DNA of 64,000 nucleotides, from NCBI GenBank assembly GCA_025055075.1, contig JANWYV010000004.1, forward strand, positions 62,001 to 126,000. The letters are read 5' to 3'. The DNA comes from Blastocatellia bacterium (GTDB taxonomy: Bacteria > Acidobacteriota > Blastocatellia > HR10). Of this stretch, positions 8,289 through 17,246 are shown piece after piece. The notes beneath the pieces were generated by a model. The model was not told the DNA's origin and made no database searches. It worked only from the letters and a program-made list of their open reading frames with translations. Within the stretch, counting starts at the first letter, position 1; each line of letters opens with the position of its first letter. The translations under genes and the position numbers were made by a program.

Positions 8289-10586
8289 ATGAACGGAAAA
8301 CGCCTTCCCATAGGCTCGGCCCTAACTCCCCCATCCCCATATCGCCGAGCCTCGATGTGCTGGGGAATGGGATTTCGCTCAACCGCACTGATCCCACGAT
8401 TTGCGACGTTCCTGATCCTCTTCCTCTCGCTCGGCCTTGGCCTTTTCGCGCTTCCGGCGATCGGGGGCGGAACACAATACTGGCAGCTTCAAGGACAAGC
8501 CGCATATTTGCGCGGCGATCCGGATGGGATCTCCATCTCCCGCGAGGGACGACTCATGCTGGCGCCCGCGCTCGTTCCGATCTTCGATACTGGACAAGCC
8601 TTCATCTGGTCGAGCGTCGCCGATCGGAAAGGGAACATCTATTTGGGCACGGGACATGAAGGCAAAGTTTTCCGCGTGGATCCCCAAGGGAGAGGGACGC
8701 TCGTGCTCGATACGGAGGAACTGGACGTCACGGCCTTGGTCGCGGACGACGAGGGCAACCTCTATGTGGGGACTTCCCCGCAAGGGAAGGTCTATCGCCT
8801 GACGCCGCAGGGCAATAGCTCGGTGTTCTTCGATCCGGAGGAGACCTACATCTGGTCGCTCGCCTTCCACCAAGGCACGCTCTTTGTCGGCACCGGGGCC
8901 AAAGGTCGCATCTATCGCGTGGACCGAACGGGCCGCGCGGAAGTTTTGGTGGACACGAAGGAGACGAACATCATGGCGTTGCTCGTGGACTCGACCGGAG
9001 CCGTGATCGCGGGCACCGATCCCAGCGGCTTGGTTTTGAAAGTGACGCCAGAGGGTCGAGCTTTCGCTCTCTACGACTCTCCTGTCCGCGAGATCCACGA
9101 TTTGCAGCTCGCTCCGGATGGGACGATCTATGCGCTGGGGCTGAGCGAACGGGAGACGCGATCTTCGCCCGCGCCCTCATCTCCCTCCTCGCTTCCGCCG
9201 GTGACGGCCGTCAGCAGCACGGGCAGTGTGACGGTGACGATCACGAGCTTCGATCTCACGCCCTCGGGAACGTCCGTAGAGCCGGAAGCGCAAAACGTGA
9301 ACGCCGTCCTCTATCGGCTCCGTCCGTCCGGAGACGTGGAGACGCTCTGGAACGCCCCCACCTTCAGCGCCTTCTGCGCGACGCTCGATGAAATGGGGAA
9401 TGTGCTCTTGGGGACGAACGATAAAGGGCGCATTTACGCCGTTGATTCGCAAGGCCGCGCGACACTCCTTGTGCAAGCTTCGGAAGCGCAAATCTCGCGC
9501 TTCGTGCGGAGCCAGATGGGACTCTTTGTAGCGACGAGCAATCTGGGCAAACTCTTCCGCCTGGGACCGGAATGGGCAGCACGCGGAGTCTATGAATCTC
9601 CCGTCTTCGACGCGCGTTTCATCGCCCAGTGGGGCACGATCACTTGGCAGAATCAGGTCGGGCAGGTTGAGATCCAAACGCGCACGGGGAACACGGAGAC
9701 TCCAGATGAGACGTGGAGCGAATGGTCTCCACCGGTACGAAATGGAGGGAAAGTGGCGAGCCCTCCGGCTCGATTCATCCAGTTTCGCCTGACGCTCACC
9801 GCAGATCGCGCGACGCCCGGAACTTCTCGCTCGAACGCGCGTCCGCAGATCGAGGGCGTGCGCATCGCCTATCTCCCGCAGAACGTGAAACCGACGATCA
9901 CTTCGTTCGAGGTCCTTCCCGCAGGCGTCGCTTTGCAAGAAGTACCCCAACAGCCGATTGACCCGGGCATCCTCAGCTCTGGTTTGGATCCCGCGATCTT
10001 CGGGATAAGCGCCAATGTTCCCCCACGACGCGTGTACCAACGAGGAGCGCGCTCCTTTCAATGGAACGCGAGCGATCCCAACGGCGATCAACTCGTCTAC
10101 AGTCTCTTCTCTCGAACGGTGAGCGAAGGACAATGGCGACCGCTCGTTCGCGACCTCACGCAGACATTTTATACGCTCGATACGGAAACGCTCCCCGATG
10201 GATGGTACGTCTTTCGGCTCGTCGTCAGCGATCTTCCTTCGAACTCCCCGGAACGCGCGCTCGAGGCGGAGCGGCTCACCGAGCCGATCCTCATTGATAA
10301 CACGCCGCCCTTGATTCGTGCGACGGAACCTCGCCTTTCTGGGCGGCGCGCGGAGGTGACGTTCACGGCTGCGGATGCGACGAGCAATATCGCGCGCGCT
10401 GAGGTCAGCATTGATGGCGGGCGATGGCGGCAGCTCCTCCCCGATGACGGCATCGCTGATTCGCCGGAAGAGACGTTCACCGTCCGCGCCGAATTCGAGA
10501 CCTCGGGAGAGCACACCATCACGGTGCGCGTCTTCGACCTGCAGGGGAATGTCGGCTCGCGAAAAGTGACCCTCATGATCCCGTGA
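8289..10586 (+). CDS. Exported beta-propeller protein with C-terminal Ig-like region
   Basis: A 765-residue protein. A signal/anchor segment lies about residues 35-60 (FATFLILFLSLGLGLFALPA). Residues about 95-330 contain repeated blades with the pattern GNIYLGTGHEGKVFRV, GNLYVGTSPQGKVYRL, GTLFVGTGAKGRIYRV and GNVLLGTNDKGRIYAV, as in NHL/SMP-30-like propellers. A Ser/Pro-rich insert interrupts the propeller near residue 300. The last 200 residues look like Ig or fibronectin-type domains (YSLFSRTVSEGQWR, FETSGEHTITVRVFD). No enzymatic motif is seen. Its 93-base distance to the S55 gene suggests one transcript. GGAG ten bases upstream favours the ATG at 8289 over that at 8280. Confidence 0.75.
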   Translation: MNGKRLPIGSALTPPSPYRRASMCWGMGFRSTALIPRFATFLILFLSLGLGLFALPAIGGGTQYWQLQGQAAYLRGDPDGISISREGRLMLAPALVPIFDTGQAFIWSSVADRKGNIYLGTGHEGKVFRVDPQGRGTLVLDTEELDVTALVADDEGNLYVGTSPQGKVYRLTPQGNSSVFFDPEETYIWSLAFHQGTLFVGTGAKGRIYRVDRTGRAEVLVDTKETNIMALLVDSTGAVIAGTDPSGLVLKVTPEGRAFALYDSPVREIHDLQLAPDGTIYALGLSERETRSSPAPSSPSSLPPVTAVSSTGSVTVTITSFDLTPSGTSVEPEAQNVNAVLYRLRPSGDVETLWNAPTFSAFCATLDEMGNVLLGTNDKGRIYAVDSQGRATLLVQASEAQISRFVRSQMGLFVATSNLGKLFRLGPEWAARGVYESPVFDARFIAQWGTITWQNQVGQVEIQTRTGNTETPDETWSEWSPPVRNGGKVASPPARFIQFRLTLTADRATPGTSRSNARPQIEGVRIAYLPQNVKPTITSFEVLPAGVALQEVPQQPIDPGILSSGLDPAIFGISANVPPRRVYQRGARSFQWNASDPNGDQLVYSLFSRTVSEGQWRPLVRDLTQTFYTLDTETLPDGWYVFRLVVSDLPSNSPERALEAERLTEPILIDNTPPLIRATEPRLSGRRAEVTFTAADATSNIARAEVSIDGGRWRQLLPDDGIADSPEETFTVRAEFETSGEHTITVRVFDLQGNVGSRKVTLMIP

Positions 10587-10632
10587 TCCAGGATGATTCG
10601 CTGAGACGTCGAGAAATCTCGCGCCAGCGTTT

Positions 10633-10667
10633 CGGCATGCCTCACGGGTGAGTCCCGTCAAATGCCG
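10633..10667. other. Two-tier stem-loop downstream of propeller gene
   Basis: An outer stem CGGCAT/ATGCCG (10633-10638 with 10662-10667) encloses an inner stem ACGGG/CCCGT (10644-10648 with 10654-10658) with loop TGAGT. It lies 47 bases after the stop of the propeller gene and has no T-run, so it is not a classical terminator. It may mark the mRNA 3' end or belong to the leader of the STAS gene. The rest of the 278-base gap shows no gene that I can support. Confidence 0.45.
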
Positions 10668-10864
10668 CCCGCCACGTGATTTCACCTATTTGCTCGCCTT
10701 CCTGCGGCGAGGGAAGAGTCGGGTACTCTCCAACACATTTGCCTTTTCCTCGCGGAGGGCATCCCGCGACCGGAACGAATAAGGAGGCGAGAAAACATCC
10801 GAAGCTCGGGCATCCTATCTCGGCGTCTTTTCATCCCATTTTTCGGTCACCGAGGACAGATTCG

Positions 10865-11314
10865 ATGGTCGGACTCAGGACGATGATGGGTGCAAAGGCG
10901 AAGAGGACACCGGCGTTGCAGATCATACCGCGTCCGATGGGCGAGAGCCTTCTGTTGAGGGCCGAGGGGAAGCTCACGGTCGCGACTGTCCCCATCTTCA
11001 GCTCGGCCGTCGCTACGGCGCTGCACTCGAACGCGCGCGCCATCATCGTGGACCTTCGAGAGCTCACCGATATAGACGCTCGGGGCGTCGGTGAATTGGT
11101 GAAGGCACACACTCTGGGCCAAAGCCAAGATCGCCCAGTGAGATTCCTCATCCGAAATGGACGTGTGGCGCGCCTCATTCGACTGGCGAATCTCAATAAG
11201 GCGTTGACACTCCTTGAGGATGCCCGCGAGCTCAATCGCTTCGAAGTGGGTGATGAGTCACGCCGCTTTCCACGACTCCCTCTCACCGAGGAGAGCGACA
11301 AGAAGCAATCGTAG
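10865..11314 (+). CDS. STAS-domain protein (anti-anti-sigma-factor-like)
   Basis: A 149-residue protein whose central 90 residues fit a STAS domain: LRAEGKLTVATVPIFSSAV, then AIIVDLRELTDIDARGVGEL, then VRFLIRNGRVARLI. The DxSG loop that holds the phosphorylated serine in SpoIIAA-type anti-sigma antagonists reads DARG here, so classical serine-kinase control looks lost. No anti-sigma kinase or phosphatase is encoded next to it. Start chosen for GAGGA seven bases before the ATG; ATGs at 10883 and 10886 are alternatives. Longer in-frame extension to 10676 has no coding character. Confidence 0.75.
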   Translation: MVGLRTMMGAKAKRTPALQIIPRPMGESLLLRAEGKLTVATVPIFSSAVATALHSNARAIIVDLRELTDIDARGVGELVKAHTLGQSQDRPVRFLIRNGRVARLIRLANLNKALTLLEDARELNRFEVGDESRRFPRLPLTEESDKKQS

Positions 11315-11395
11315 GATTTCGCCCCCTGGCCCTCCGCCTCATGCCGTAAGAGAGCCTTCGGGAACGCATCGAACGAGAGATTGGCGTCTGCCCCA

Positions 11396-12796
11396 TCAAC
11401 GCCGAGGACGAAGGAGCGCTGGCAACATTGCTCCGAAAGAGGCCAGAAGCCCAAAAGCAATTGGAGGCGAACCGGTCCTATTCTGACTGTTGATCACCAG
11501 ATGCGCAACAGCGGTCACGATGAGCCCGATCGCGATCGCTCCGAGCGCGTCTCGCTCCTTCGGACGCGTTGAGAAGAGCCCGAGGATCAGCGGGACAAAG
11601 AGCGCGACCGAGAGAAGCGTGTAGAAGATCGAAAGGGCGGCGATGACCGAGGGGAGCACGATGGCCAACACGATGCCCAGAATTCCGGCCAGAACGGCGG
11701 CGCGACGGCTTGTGCGCAGTAGCTCTTGCTCGGAGGCCTCTGGCCGCAGGAACCGCTTGTATAGATCCTGCGCGAGCGAGGTCGAGAGCATGAAGAGGAC
11801 AGCGTCCGCTGAGCTCACCTCAGCCGAGAAGATCGCTGCAAGCAGTACGCCTCCCAACCACACAGGCAACATCGAGACGAGGGCCACTGGTAAAGCCAGT
11901 TCGCGATTCGCCAAATCGGCATGCGCGGCCCGCGTGGCCATACCGATCACCACTGGGAAGAATGCGAAGAGCAGTAAGGCGCCAGCATTCGCCCCCACGC
12001 CGATTCGCACGGCGCGCGCCGAACGCGCTCCATACACCTTCTGCAACAATCCCGGAGAGACGATGAACGAAGGCGCGAGCATGAGGAAATAGGCGAGAGC
12101 ACGGTCTCCCCCGAATCCCAGGAACTCGAAATATGACGAGCCGACGACATCATGAGCGCGCATCGTCTCTTGCACGCCCGTCCATCCGTCTGCGCGATCG
12201 AGTACGAACCAGAAGGCGAGCGAAAATCCACTCAATTTCACGACGACCTGAACGACGTTCACCCATGCGGCCGAGACTAATCCGCCGACGGCGAAGTAAA
12301 GGATTGTGACGAGGCCACCCAGTGCGCATCCGAGAGGCTTCGGCACGCCGGCGACGACGTTCAAAATCCATGCGACGGCGATCCACTGACCGGCAAGGAT
12401 GGCGAGCGATCCCATCCACAGGATGACGGCAATGACGCTGCGCACAGTGCGACCGTAACGATGTTCCAGATAATCCCCGACCGTGTAGAATCCGTGCTGC
12501 GCGGCAAGGGCCCAGAGCTTCGGGCCAATCACAAGCGCGAGGATCAAGCTCCCGAGCCCCGCTGATCCCACCCACCACCACCCGGAGAGCCCGAACTGGT
12601 ATCCGAGTCCGGCCGCTCCAACCGTAGATCCTGCTCCGATATTGGCTGCCAGGAGCGTAGCGAAGAGCAAGCCCGATCCCAACTTCCGGCGCGCAACGAA
12701 GAAATCAGCGGCCGTGCGAACTGAACGAGAAGCGATGATGCCGAGGGCGATGAGCGCTCCGGAGTAGAGGAGCAAGAGGAGGACGTATTCGTTCAT
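11396..12796 (-). CDS. Sodium:solute symporter (SSS family)
   Basis: A 466-residue integral membrane protein with about 12-13 hydrophobic segments. LLAANIGAGSTVGAAGLGYQFGLSGWWW matches (split) the early SSS region, and HGFYTVGDYLEHRYG and FSAEVSSADAVLFMLSTSLAQDLY match the family's loop and TM8-9 sodium-site region. It should take up a small organic solute with Na+. Substrate cannot be read from sequence, but as the last gene of an operon with two peptidase-family genes, amino acids or peptides are a reasonable guess. Its start overlaps the P1 peptidase stop by four bases. Confidence 0.88.
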   Translation of the reverse strand: MNEYVLLLLLYSGALIALGIIASRSVRTAADFFVARRKLGSGLLFATLLAANIGAGSTVGAAGLGYQFGLSGWWWVGSAGLGSLILALVIGPKLWALAAQHGFYTVGDYLEHRYGRTVRSVIAVILWMGSLAILAGQWIAVAWILNVVAGVPKPLGCALGGLVTILYFAVGGLVSAAWVNVVQVVVKLSGFSLAFWFVLDRADGWTGVQETMRAHDVVGSSYFEFLGFGGDRALAYFLMLAPSFIVSPGLLQKVYGARSARAVRIGVGANAGALLLFAFFPVVIGMATRAAHADLANRELALPVALVSMLPVWLGGVLLAAIFSAEVSSADAVLFMLSTSLAQDLYKRFLRPEASEQELLRTSRRAAVLAGILGIVLAIVLPSVIAALSIFYTLLSVALFVPLILGLFSTRPKERDALGAIAIGLIVTAVAHLVINSQNRTGSPPIAFGLLASFGAMLPALLRPRR

Positions 12797-13890
12797 CGCG
12801 TCTCGGCGTGCATGAGGTCGCGCGCAGCGGGATAGCCCGGCAGTCCTTCCGCCTTCAAGATAGCGCGAACGACGGCCTCGGCAACGACCTCGGCCGCCAA
12901 CGCGCCTACGACTCCGAGATCGCTGCCGCGCACCTGTCCCGTCGAAAGCGCGAACAGGGTGTCTCCATCAAAGGGCATATGCACGGGACGAATGGAGCGG
13001 GCGAGCCCATCATGTCCCATCTGCGCGATCTTGGTCATCCCCGCCTTATCGAAGGCCGCGTTGGTCGCGATGACGCCAATAGTCGTATTCTCTCCGGGTC
13101 GCAATCGAGCCGGGCTTTCCCCTCGACGAAGCAAGGCCATGGCATCGGCCAAGCGCTTGCCATCCGGCGTGCGCACGCCTGCCAGAATACGCCCCGTTTG
13201 GGGATCCACGATGTCCCCTACAGCATTCACGACGACGAGCGCGGCCACGACCACCTCGCCCACGCGAAGACTAGCCGTTCCCACGCCTCCCTTCATCGCG
13301 CGCTCCAAACCGAACAACTTCCCCACGGTCGCTCCCGCTCCTGCGCCAACATTTCCTTCTTCGACGGGCCCGCTAGAGGCGCGCGCGCACGCCCGATATC
13401 CCGCTTCGCGATCCGGGCGAATCCGGGGATCGCCCAACGCGAGATCGAATAGGATGGCCGCCGGGACGATCGGAACTTTCGCCACGCGCGTCTCAAACCC
13501 AATGCCGCGCTCTTCGAGATACTGCATGACACCAGAGGCGGCATCCAAGCCAAACGCGCTTCCACCAGCGAGCACGATCGCATGCACTTTTTGCACCGTG
13601 TGAATGGGATTGAGCAAGTCCGTCTCGCGCGTTCCCGGAGCCGATCCGCGCACGTCCACGCCGGCGATGGCACCCTCTTCGACGAGGACGACCGTGCACC
13701 CGGTAGGACGTTGCGAATGCGTGAAGTGACCGACCTTGATTCCGGGGACATCGGTTATCCCTCCGGATGGCGACATCTCTCTGCGCCCCCTCCATTCATG
13801 AGCTTCCGACATCTTCCCTCTCCCAAGGACGCTGCCCACGAGAAGAGAGAACACGTGCTGATGAAATGCTCGCCGGGTGAGTTTCTCCAT
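12793..13890 (-). CDS. P1/DmpA-family (S58) peptidase, probably Tat-exported
   Basis: A 365-residue member of the DmpA / L-aminopeptidase-D-esterase family. Motifs include GGITDVPGIKVGHFT at the domain start, the LAGGSAFGLDAASGVMQYLEE segment, and GNVGAGAGATVGKL with GGVGTASLRVG, where autocleavage before a Ser/Thr generates the two chains in studied enzymes. The N-terminus has LTRRAFHQHVFSLLVGSVLG, a candidate twin-arginine signal, so activity outside the cytoplasm is likely. Family members release N-terminal D- or L-residues or beta-peptides. The start directly abuts the upstream stop and the stop overlaps the symporter start, so all are one operon. Confidence 0.85.
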   Translation of the reverse strand: MEKLTRRAFHQHVFSLLVGSVLGRGKMSEAHEWRGRREMSPSGGITDVPGIKVGHFTHSQRPTGCTVVLVEEGAIAGVDVRGSAPGTRETDLLNPIHTVQKVHAIVLAGGSAFGLDAASGVMQYLEERGIGFETRVAKVPIVPAAILFDLALGDPRIRPDREAGYRACARASSGPVEEGNVGAGAGATVGKLFGLERAMKGGVGTASLRVGEVVVAALVVVNAVGDIVDPQTGRILAGVRTPDGKRLADAMALLRRGESPARLRPGENTTIGVIATNAAFDKAGMTKIAQMGHDGLARSIRPVHMPFDGDTLFALSTGQVRGSDLGVVGALAAEVVAEAVVRAILKAEGLPGYPAARDLMHAETR

Positions 13891-14892
13891 CTAATGGGAC
13901 GCCTCCGTTCGGAAGCTCCGCGTTGGAGAATCGTCCGCGTCCTCCCGCAGCGTCCGAAGCAAGGCGAGGGCAAGCACCTTGCACCCCGCCACCACATCTT
14001 CCAAGCGGCAGTACTCATCCGGCTGCCGCGCTAGCTCGAAGCGTCCGGGCCCGTACAGAAGATATTCTCGAACGCCGCTTCGTTCGAGGTGTGCGCATTC
14101 GGATGTGGCTGGGCCAACCACGCATTCCGGCGGGCGAACGAGCACGCAACGAATGGCGCGATCCATCGCGCGCGCGAGGCGCATCTCCATCGGCGCTTCC
14201 GATGCCAACAGGAGCACAGGCGCGCTTCGTTCAACTGGCGCTTCGACGAGGCGCCCACGCGAAGGCTCGTGGCGAGGAGCGAAGCGAAGGCGCTCCACGC
14301 CGCAAGCTGCGGCAATGAGCACGTGATCGGTCTGTCCGGCGCGCACGATTCCCGCATCCACCAGGTACCCCATGCCAGCTTCTCCGCCACTCTCCCCGTC
14401 TACGGTCGCGCTCACCTCAAGCACGCCGTCGAAAGCAACATGCGCGCGGCGCAGCGCTTCCACCGCGTAAAGATTCATCGCCAATCCCGCCTTCGCATCT
14501 GCGGCCCCACGTCCGAAAATCTTCCTCTCGCGAATGAGCCCACCGAACGGTTCCACAGTCCACCCCGTTCCGGGCGGGACGACATCCACGCGCGCGCTCA
14601 AATGGACGGTGCGTCCCGGTCCGCATCGCGCGAAGCGACCCACGACGTTCACTCGCGGATAGCACGCGCTGTGAGCCGGAGACTCGACGGCCGTGAGACG
14701 CACCACCTCGTACCCGAAACTCATCAGTTGCTCCTGCACCAGCGCTGCGCACTCGGCATAGTTCTCCCCGGGCGGATTCACCGTGGGAATGCGAATCACG
14801 CGCGCCAGGAAGTCGAACATCTCCTCGGCCATTTCGTCCACGCGCGCGAGGACGCGCTCTTCGTCAGGCGTCAAGAAGGCCGGATGGTTCAT
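13891..14892 (-). CDS. M20-family peptidase homologue with lost metal ligands
   Basis: A 333-residue protein clearly related to ArgE/DapE/CPG2 (FLARVIRIPTVNPPG, KIFGRGAADAKAGLAM, GPGRFELARQPDEY). Compared with CPG2-type enzymes, the HxD box reads RVD (His to Arg), the catalytic Glu of DEE reads DGE (Glu to Gly), the GEP ligand region reads AAC, and the C-terminal His before QPDEY is Arg. Only the central Asp and one Glu of the metal site remain. The roughly 110-residue dimerisation insert is reduced to about 50 residues. The frame is intact, so this is a pseudo-enzyme or a young decaying gene. It overlaps the macrodomain gene by four bases. Confidence 0.8.
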   Translation of the reverse strand: MNHPAFLTPDEERVLARVDEMAEEMFDFLARVIRIPTVNPPGENYAECAALVQEQLMSFGYEVVRLTAVESPAHSACYPRVNVVGRFARCGPGRTVHLSARVDVVPPGTGWTVEPFGGLIRERKIFGRGAADAKAGLAMNLYAVEALRRAHVAFDGVLEVSATVDGESGGEAGMGYLVDAGIVRAGQTDHVLIAAACGVERLRFAPRHEPSRGRLVEAPVERSAPVLLLASEAPMEMRLARAMDRAIRCVLVRPPECVVGPATSECAHLERSGVREYLLYGPGRFELARQPDEYCRLEDVVAGCKVLALALLRTLREDADDSPTRSFRTEASH

Positions 14893-15479
14893 GCGTGAGG
14901 CTCCGCGGGGGACTCGAAGATGCGATGAAAGGCCTTCAAGAAGGCTTCGAGCGTCAGCGCATCGAAAAGGACGAACCGGATCTCTCTCAGCGAACTCTCT
15001 GGGTGCGCGCGCAAGAAGTCGCGGGCGGCCTCAAGCAGGATTTCGGCGCAGCGATCAACCGGGAAGCCAAAGATCCCAGCGCTAATCGCCGGAAGCGCGA
15101 GGCTCGCGAATCCGCGCTCGGCAGCGAGCGCGAAGCTGGAACGTGCAGCCGATCGCAACTGTTCCTCTTCGCCCTCGCTTCCCCCTCGCCAGATCGGCCC
15201 AACGGCATGAATGACGGCGCGACACGGCAGCGCGCCAGCGCTTGTGATCGCCGCGCTTCCAGTCGGGACCGGCCCATGCTGGCGCACCCATGCATCGCTC
15301 TCTCGCTGGATCACCTCTCCCCCTTTGCGCACGATCGCCGCGGCCACCCCTCCTCCATGCGCCAAGTGCGAATTCGCCGCGTTGACGATAGCGTCCACCC
15401 GCTCTTCGGTGATGTCACCGTGAACGAGCCGAATGATTTGTCCGGATGGGAGCACATGTTCCGCCTTCACCTCGTTCAT
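14889..15479 (-). CDS. Macrodomain protein (ADP-ribose/O-acetyl-ADP-ribose processing)
   Basis: A 196-residue single macrodomain. The ADP-ribose-binding signatures are all present: LVHGDITEERVDAIVNAANS near the start, LAHGGGVAAAIVRKGG, and the phosphate loop LPAISAGIFGFPVDRCAE. Family members bind ADP-ribose and often hydrolyse O-acetyl-ADP-ribose or ADP-ribosyl bonds. It starts 27 bases after the fumarase stop behind GGAGG and overlaps the M20-like gene (ATGA), placing it in the middle of a five-gene operon. A direct link between ADP-ribose and the peptidases is not established. Confidence 0.88.
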   Translation of the reverse strand: MNEVKAEHVLPSGQIIRLVHGDITEERVDAIVNAANSHLAHGGGVAAAIVRKGGEVIQRESDAWVRQHGPVPTGSAAITSAGALPCRAVIHAVGPIWRGGSEGEEEQLRSAARSSFALAAERGFASLALPAISAGIFGFPVDRCAEILLEAARDFLRAHPESSLREIRFVLFDALTLEAFLKAFHRIFESPAEPHA

Positions 15480-15506
15480 CGCGTCGCCTCCTCATCGCGC
15501 GAACGC

Positions 15507-17027
15507 CTAGAAAACGGGCTCAGCCAATCGCTCCAAGAGGATGGCCGAGGCGCGTTCGACGTCTTCGTGAAGCGAATTCCCGTGCGCATCCATCGTGACG
15601 ATGGCTGGGAAATCCTTCACCCGCAGATGCCACATGGCTTCTGGAATGCCGAACTCAAGCAGGTGAACGCCGAGCACGTCCTCGATGCATCGAGCATAAT
15701 ATTGCGCAGCGCCACCGATGGCATTCAGATACACGGCCCCATATTCCTTCATCGCGGCCAGGGTCTTCGGCCCCATCCCACCTTTGCCGATGACAGCGCG
15801 CACGCCGTATCGGCGAATGACCTCGCCTTCATACGGCTCCTCGCGCATGCTCGTGGTCGGACCGGCCGCCGTGATGCGCCATCGTCCGTTTTCCTGAAGG
15901 GCGACCGGACCGCAGTGGTAGAGGACCGCTCCCCGCAGGTCCACCGGAGGTTCGTGCTTCATCAAATACGCATGCACGGCATCGCGCCCGGTGAAGACCT
16001 CCCCCTGAACGAGCACGACATCGCCGACCTTCAAACGGCGCACGTCCTCCTCCGACAGTGGCGCACGAATCGAGATCTCCTTGCCGGTCAGTGGCACCCC
16101 TTCGGCCCGGGAGAGCGGTTGCGGATGTTCATCGCGATAAAGCCAACGCACGATCTCTCCCGTCCGCGCATCCAACACGACCCCCAACCGACGAAACGCC
16201 CAACAATCGTAGGCGACCGAGACGAAGAAGCTCGCCGGCAGCCGATTGAGGACTCCGATCTTGCATCCGATGAGCGTCACCCGTCCGCCGAATCCCATCG
16301 TACCGATGTTGAGCGTGTTCGCCGCCTTGAGGATATATTCCTCCAATCGCGCGAGATCGGGATCCGGATTCACATCATCGAGGGGACGGAACAATTGCAG
16401 CTTCGCATGGTGATAGCCCGAAGCCCGGTCTCCGCCGATGCACACGCCGACGGCGCCAGCGCTGCAACCCTGCCCTTGCGCCTGCCAGATGGCATGCAAA
16501 ATACACTTGCGCACGCCATCCAGATCCCGATCGGCGCGCCCCAGATGCGGCAGCTCACACGGGAGCGAATATTGCGCGTTCTGATTCTCACATCCCCCAC
16601 CTTTGAGGATGAGCCGGACCTCGATCTCTGCATCGTTCTCCCATTGCTCGAAGTGAATGATGGGCGTGCCCGGCCCGAGATTCGTGCCACTATTCTTCCC
16701 CGTGAGGGAATCCACCGAATTCGGACGCAGCTTCCCCAACCGCGTGGCTTCGGCGATCGCCTCCAGGATCTGCGCCTTCATCGCGATCTGATTGACCCCG
16801 ACAGGGACCTTGATTTCGAACGTTGGCATTCCCGTGTCCTGACAGATCGGCCCCTCAGCTTCGCACGCCATATCAACGTTGGTCGCGATAATGGCCAACG
16901 CTTGCGCCGCGCGCGTCCCCGGTTCCTCCCATTCCAAGGCCGCGGCGATCGCGCGTCGCACATCGGCCGGAAGCGTCGTCGAAGTCTTCGTGATGAGTTC
17001 CAGCATGCTGTCCTTGAATGCGCGCAT
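15507..17027 (-). CDS. fumA: Class I fumarate hydratase (iron-sulfur type, fused alpha/beta)
   Basis: A 506-residue protein that joins the alpha and beta parts of class I fumarase. The alpha part shows CQDTGMPTFEIKV, TGKNSGTNLGPGTP and GGGCENQN, with cysteines that bind the catalytic 4Fe-4S cluster; the beta part begins near residue 330 (TGKEISIRAPLSEEDVR) and has TTSMREEPYEGEVI and GKGGMGPKT. It should interconvert fumarate and malate; tartrate dehydratases belong to the same superfamily. GAGGAGG eight bases upstream selects the ATG at 17027 over a GTG five codons earlier. It heads the operon with the macrodomain and peptidase genes. Confidence 0.9.
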   Translation of the reverse strand: MRAFKDSMLELITKTSTTLPADVRRAIAAALEWEEPGTRAAQALAIIATNVDMACEAEGPICQDTGMPTFEIKVPVGVNQIAMKAQILEAIAEATRLGKLRPNSVDSLTGKNSGTNLGPGTPIIHFEQWENDAEIEVRLILKGGGCENQNAQYSLPCELPHLGRADRDLDGVRKCILHAIWQAQGQGCSAGAVGVCIGGDRASGYHHAKLQLFRPLDDVNPDPDLARLEEYILKAANTLNIGTMGFGGRVTLIGCKIGVLNRLPASFFVSVAYDCWAFRRLGVVLDARTGEIVRWLYRDEHPQPLSRAEGVPLTGKEISIRAPLSEEDVRRLKVGDVVLVQGEVFTGRDAVHAYLMKHEPPVDLRGAVLYHCGPVALQENGRWRITAAGPTTSMREEPYEGEVIRRYGVRAVIGKGGMGPKTLAAMKEYGAVYLNAIGGAAQYYARCIEDVLGVHLLEFGIPEAMWHLRVKDFPAIVTMDAHGNSLHEDVERASAILLERLAEPVF

Positions 17028-17246
17028 TGGCGTCCTCCTCACCTCAGAAGCCTCGTTCTCTCCTCGGCTTCAATAGCAATCGAGCCGCCGTCAGCGGATC
17101 CGGCCAGGTGATGCTCAACAGTCAGTTCAGCATCTCCTCTCCTCCGCTGCAGGAGGAGATTTATACCACAAAAGCTCGCCCCAAAGGAATCGGCATGCGA
17201 CACGGGGAACAGAGGATAACGCCCATTCTTTACGTCGAGCGATGCC

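Noticed and set aside
9177-10685. A 502-codon minus-strand frame opposite the propeller gene
   Set aside because: Arg-rich shadow with no ribosome site or motif; the plus-strand protein has clear propeller repeats.
14895-17111. A 738-codon open frame on the plus strand opposite fumarase and the macrodomain gene
   Set aside because: It is antisense to two strongly recognised genes, is rich in Arg, His and Pro as expected for a G+C-rich shadow frame, and has no domain similarity.
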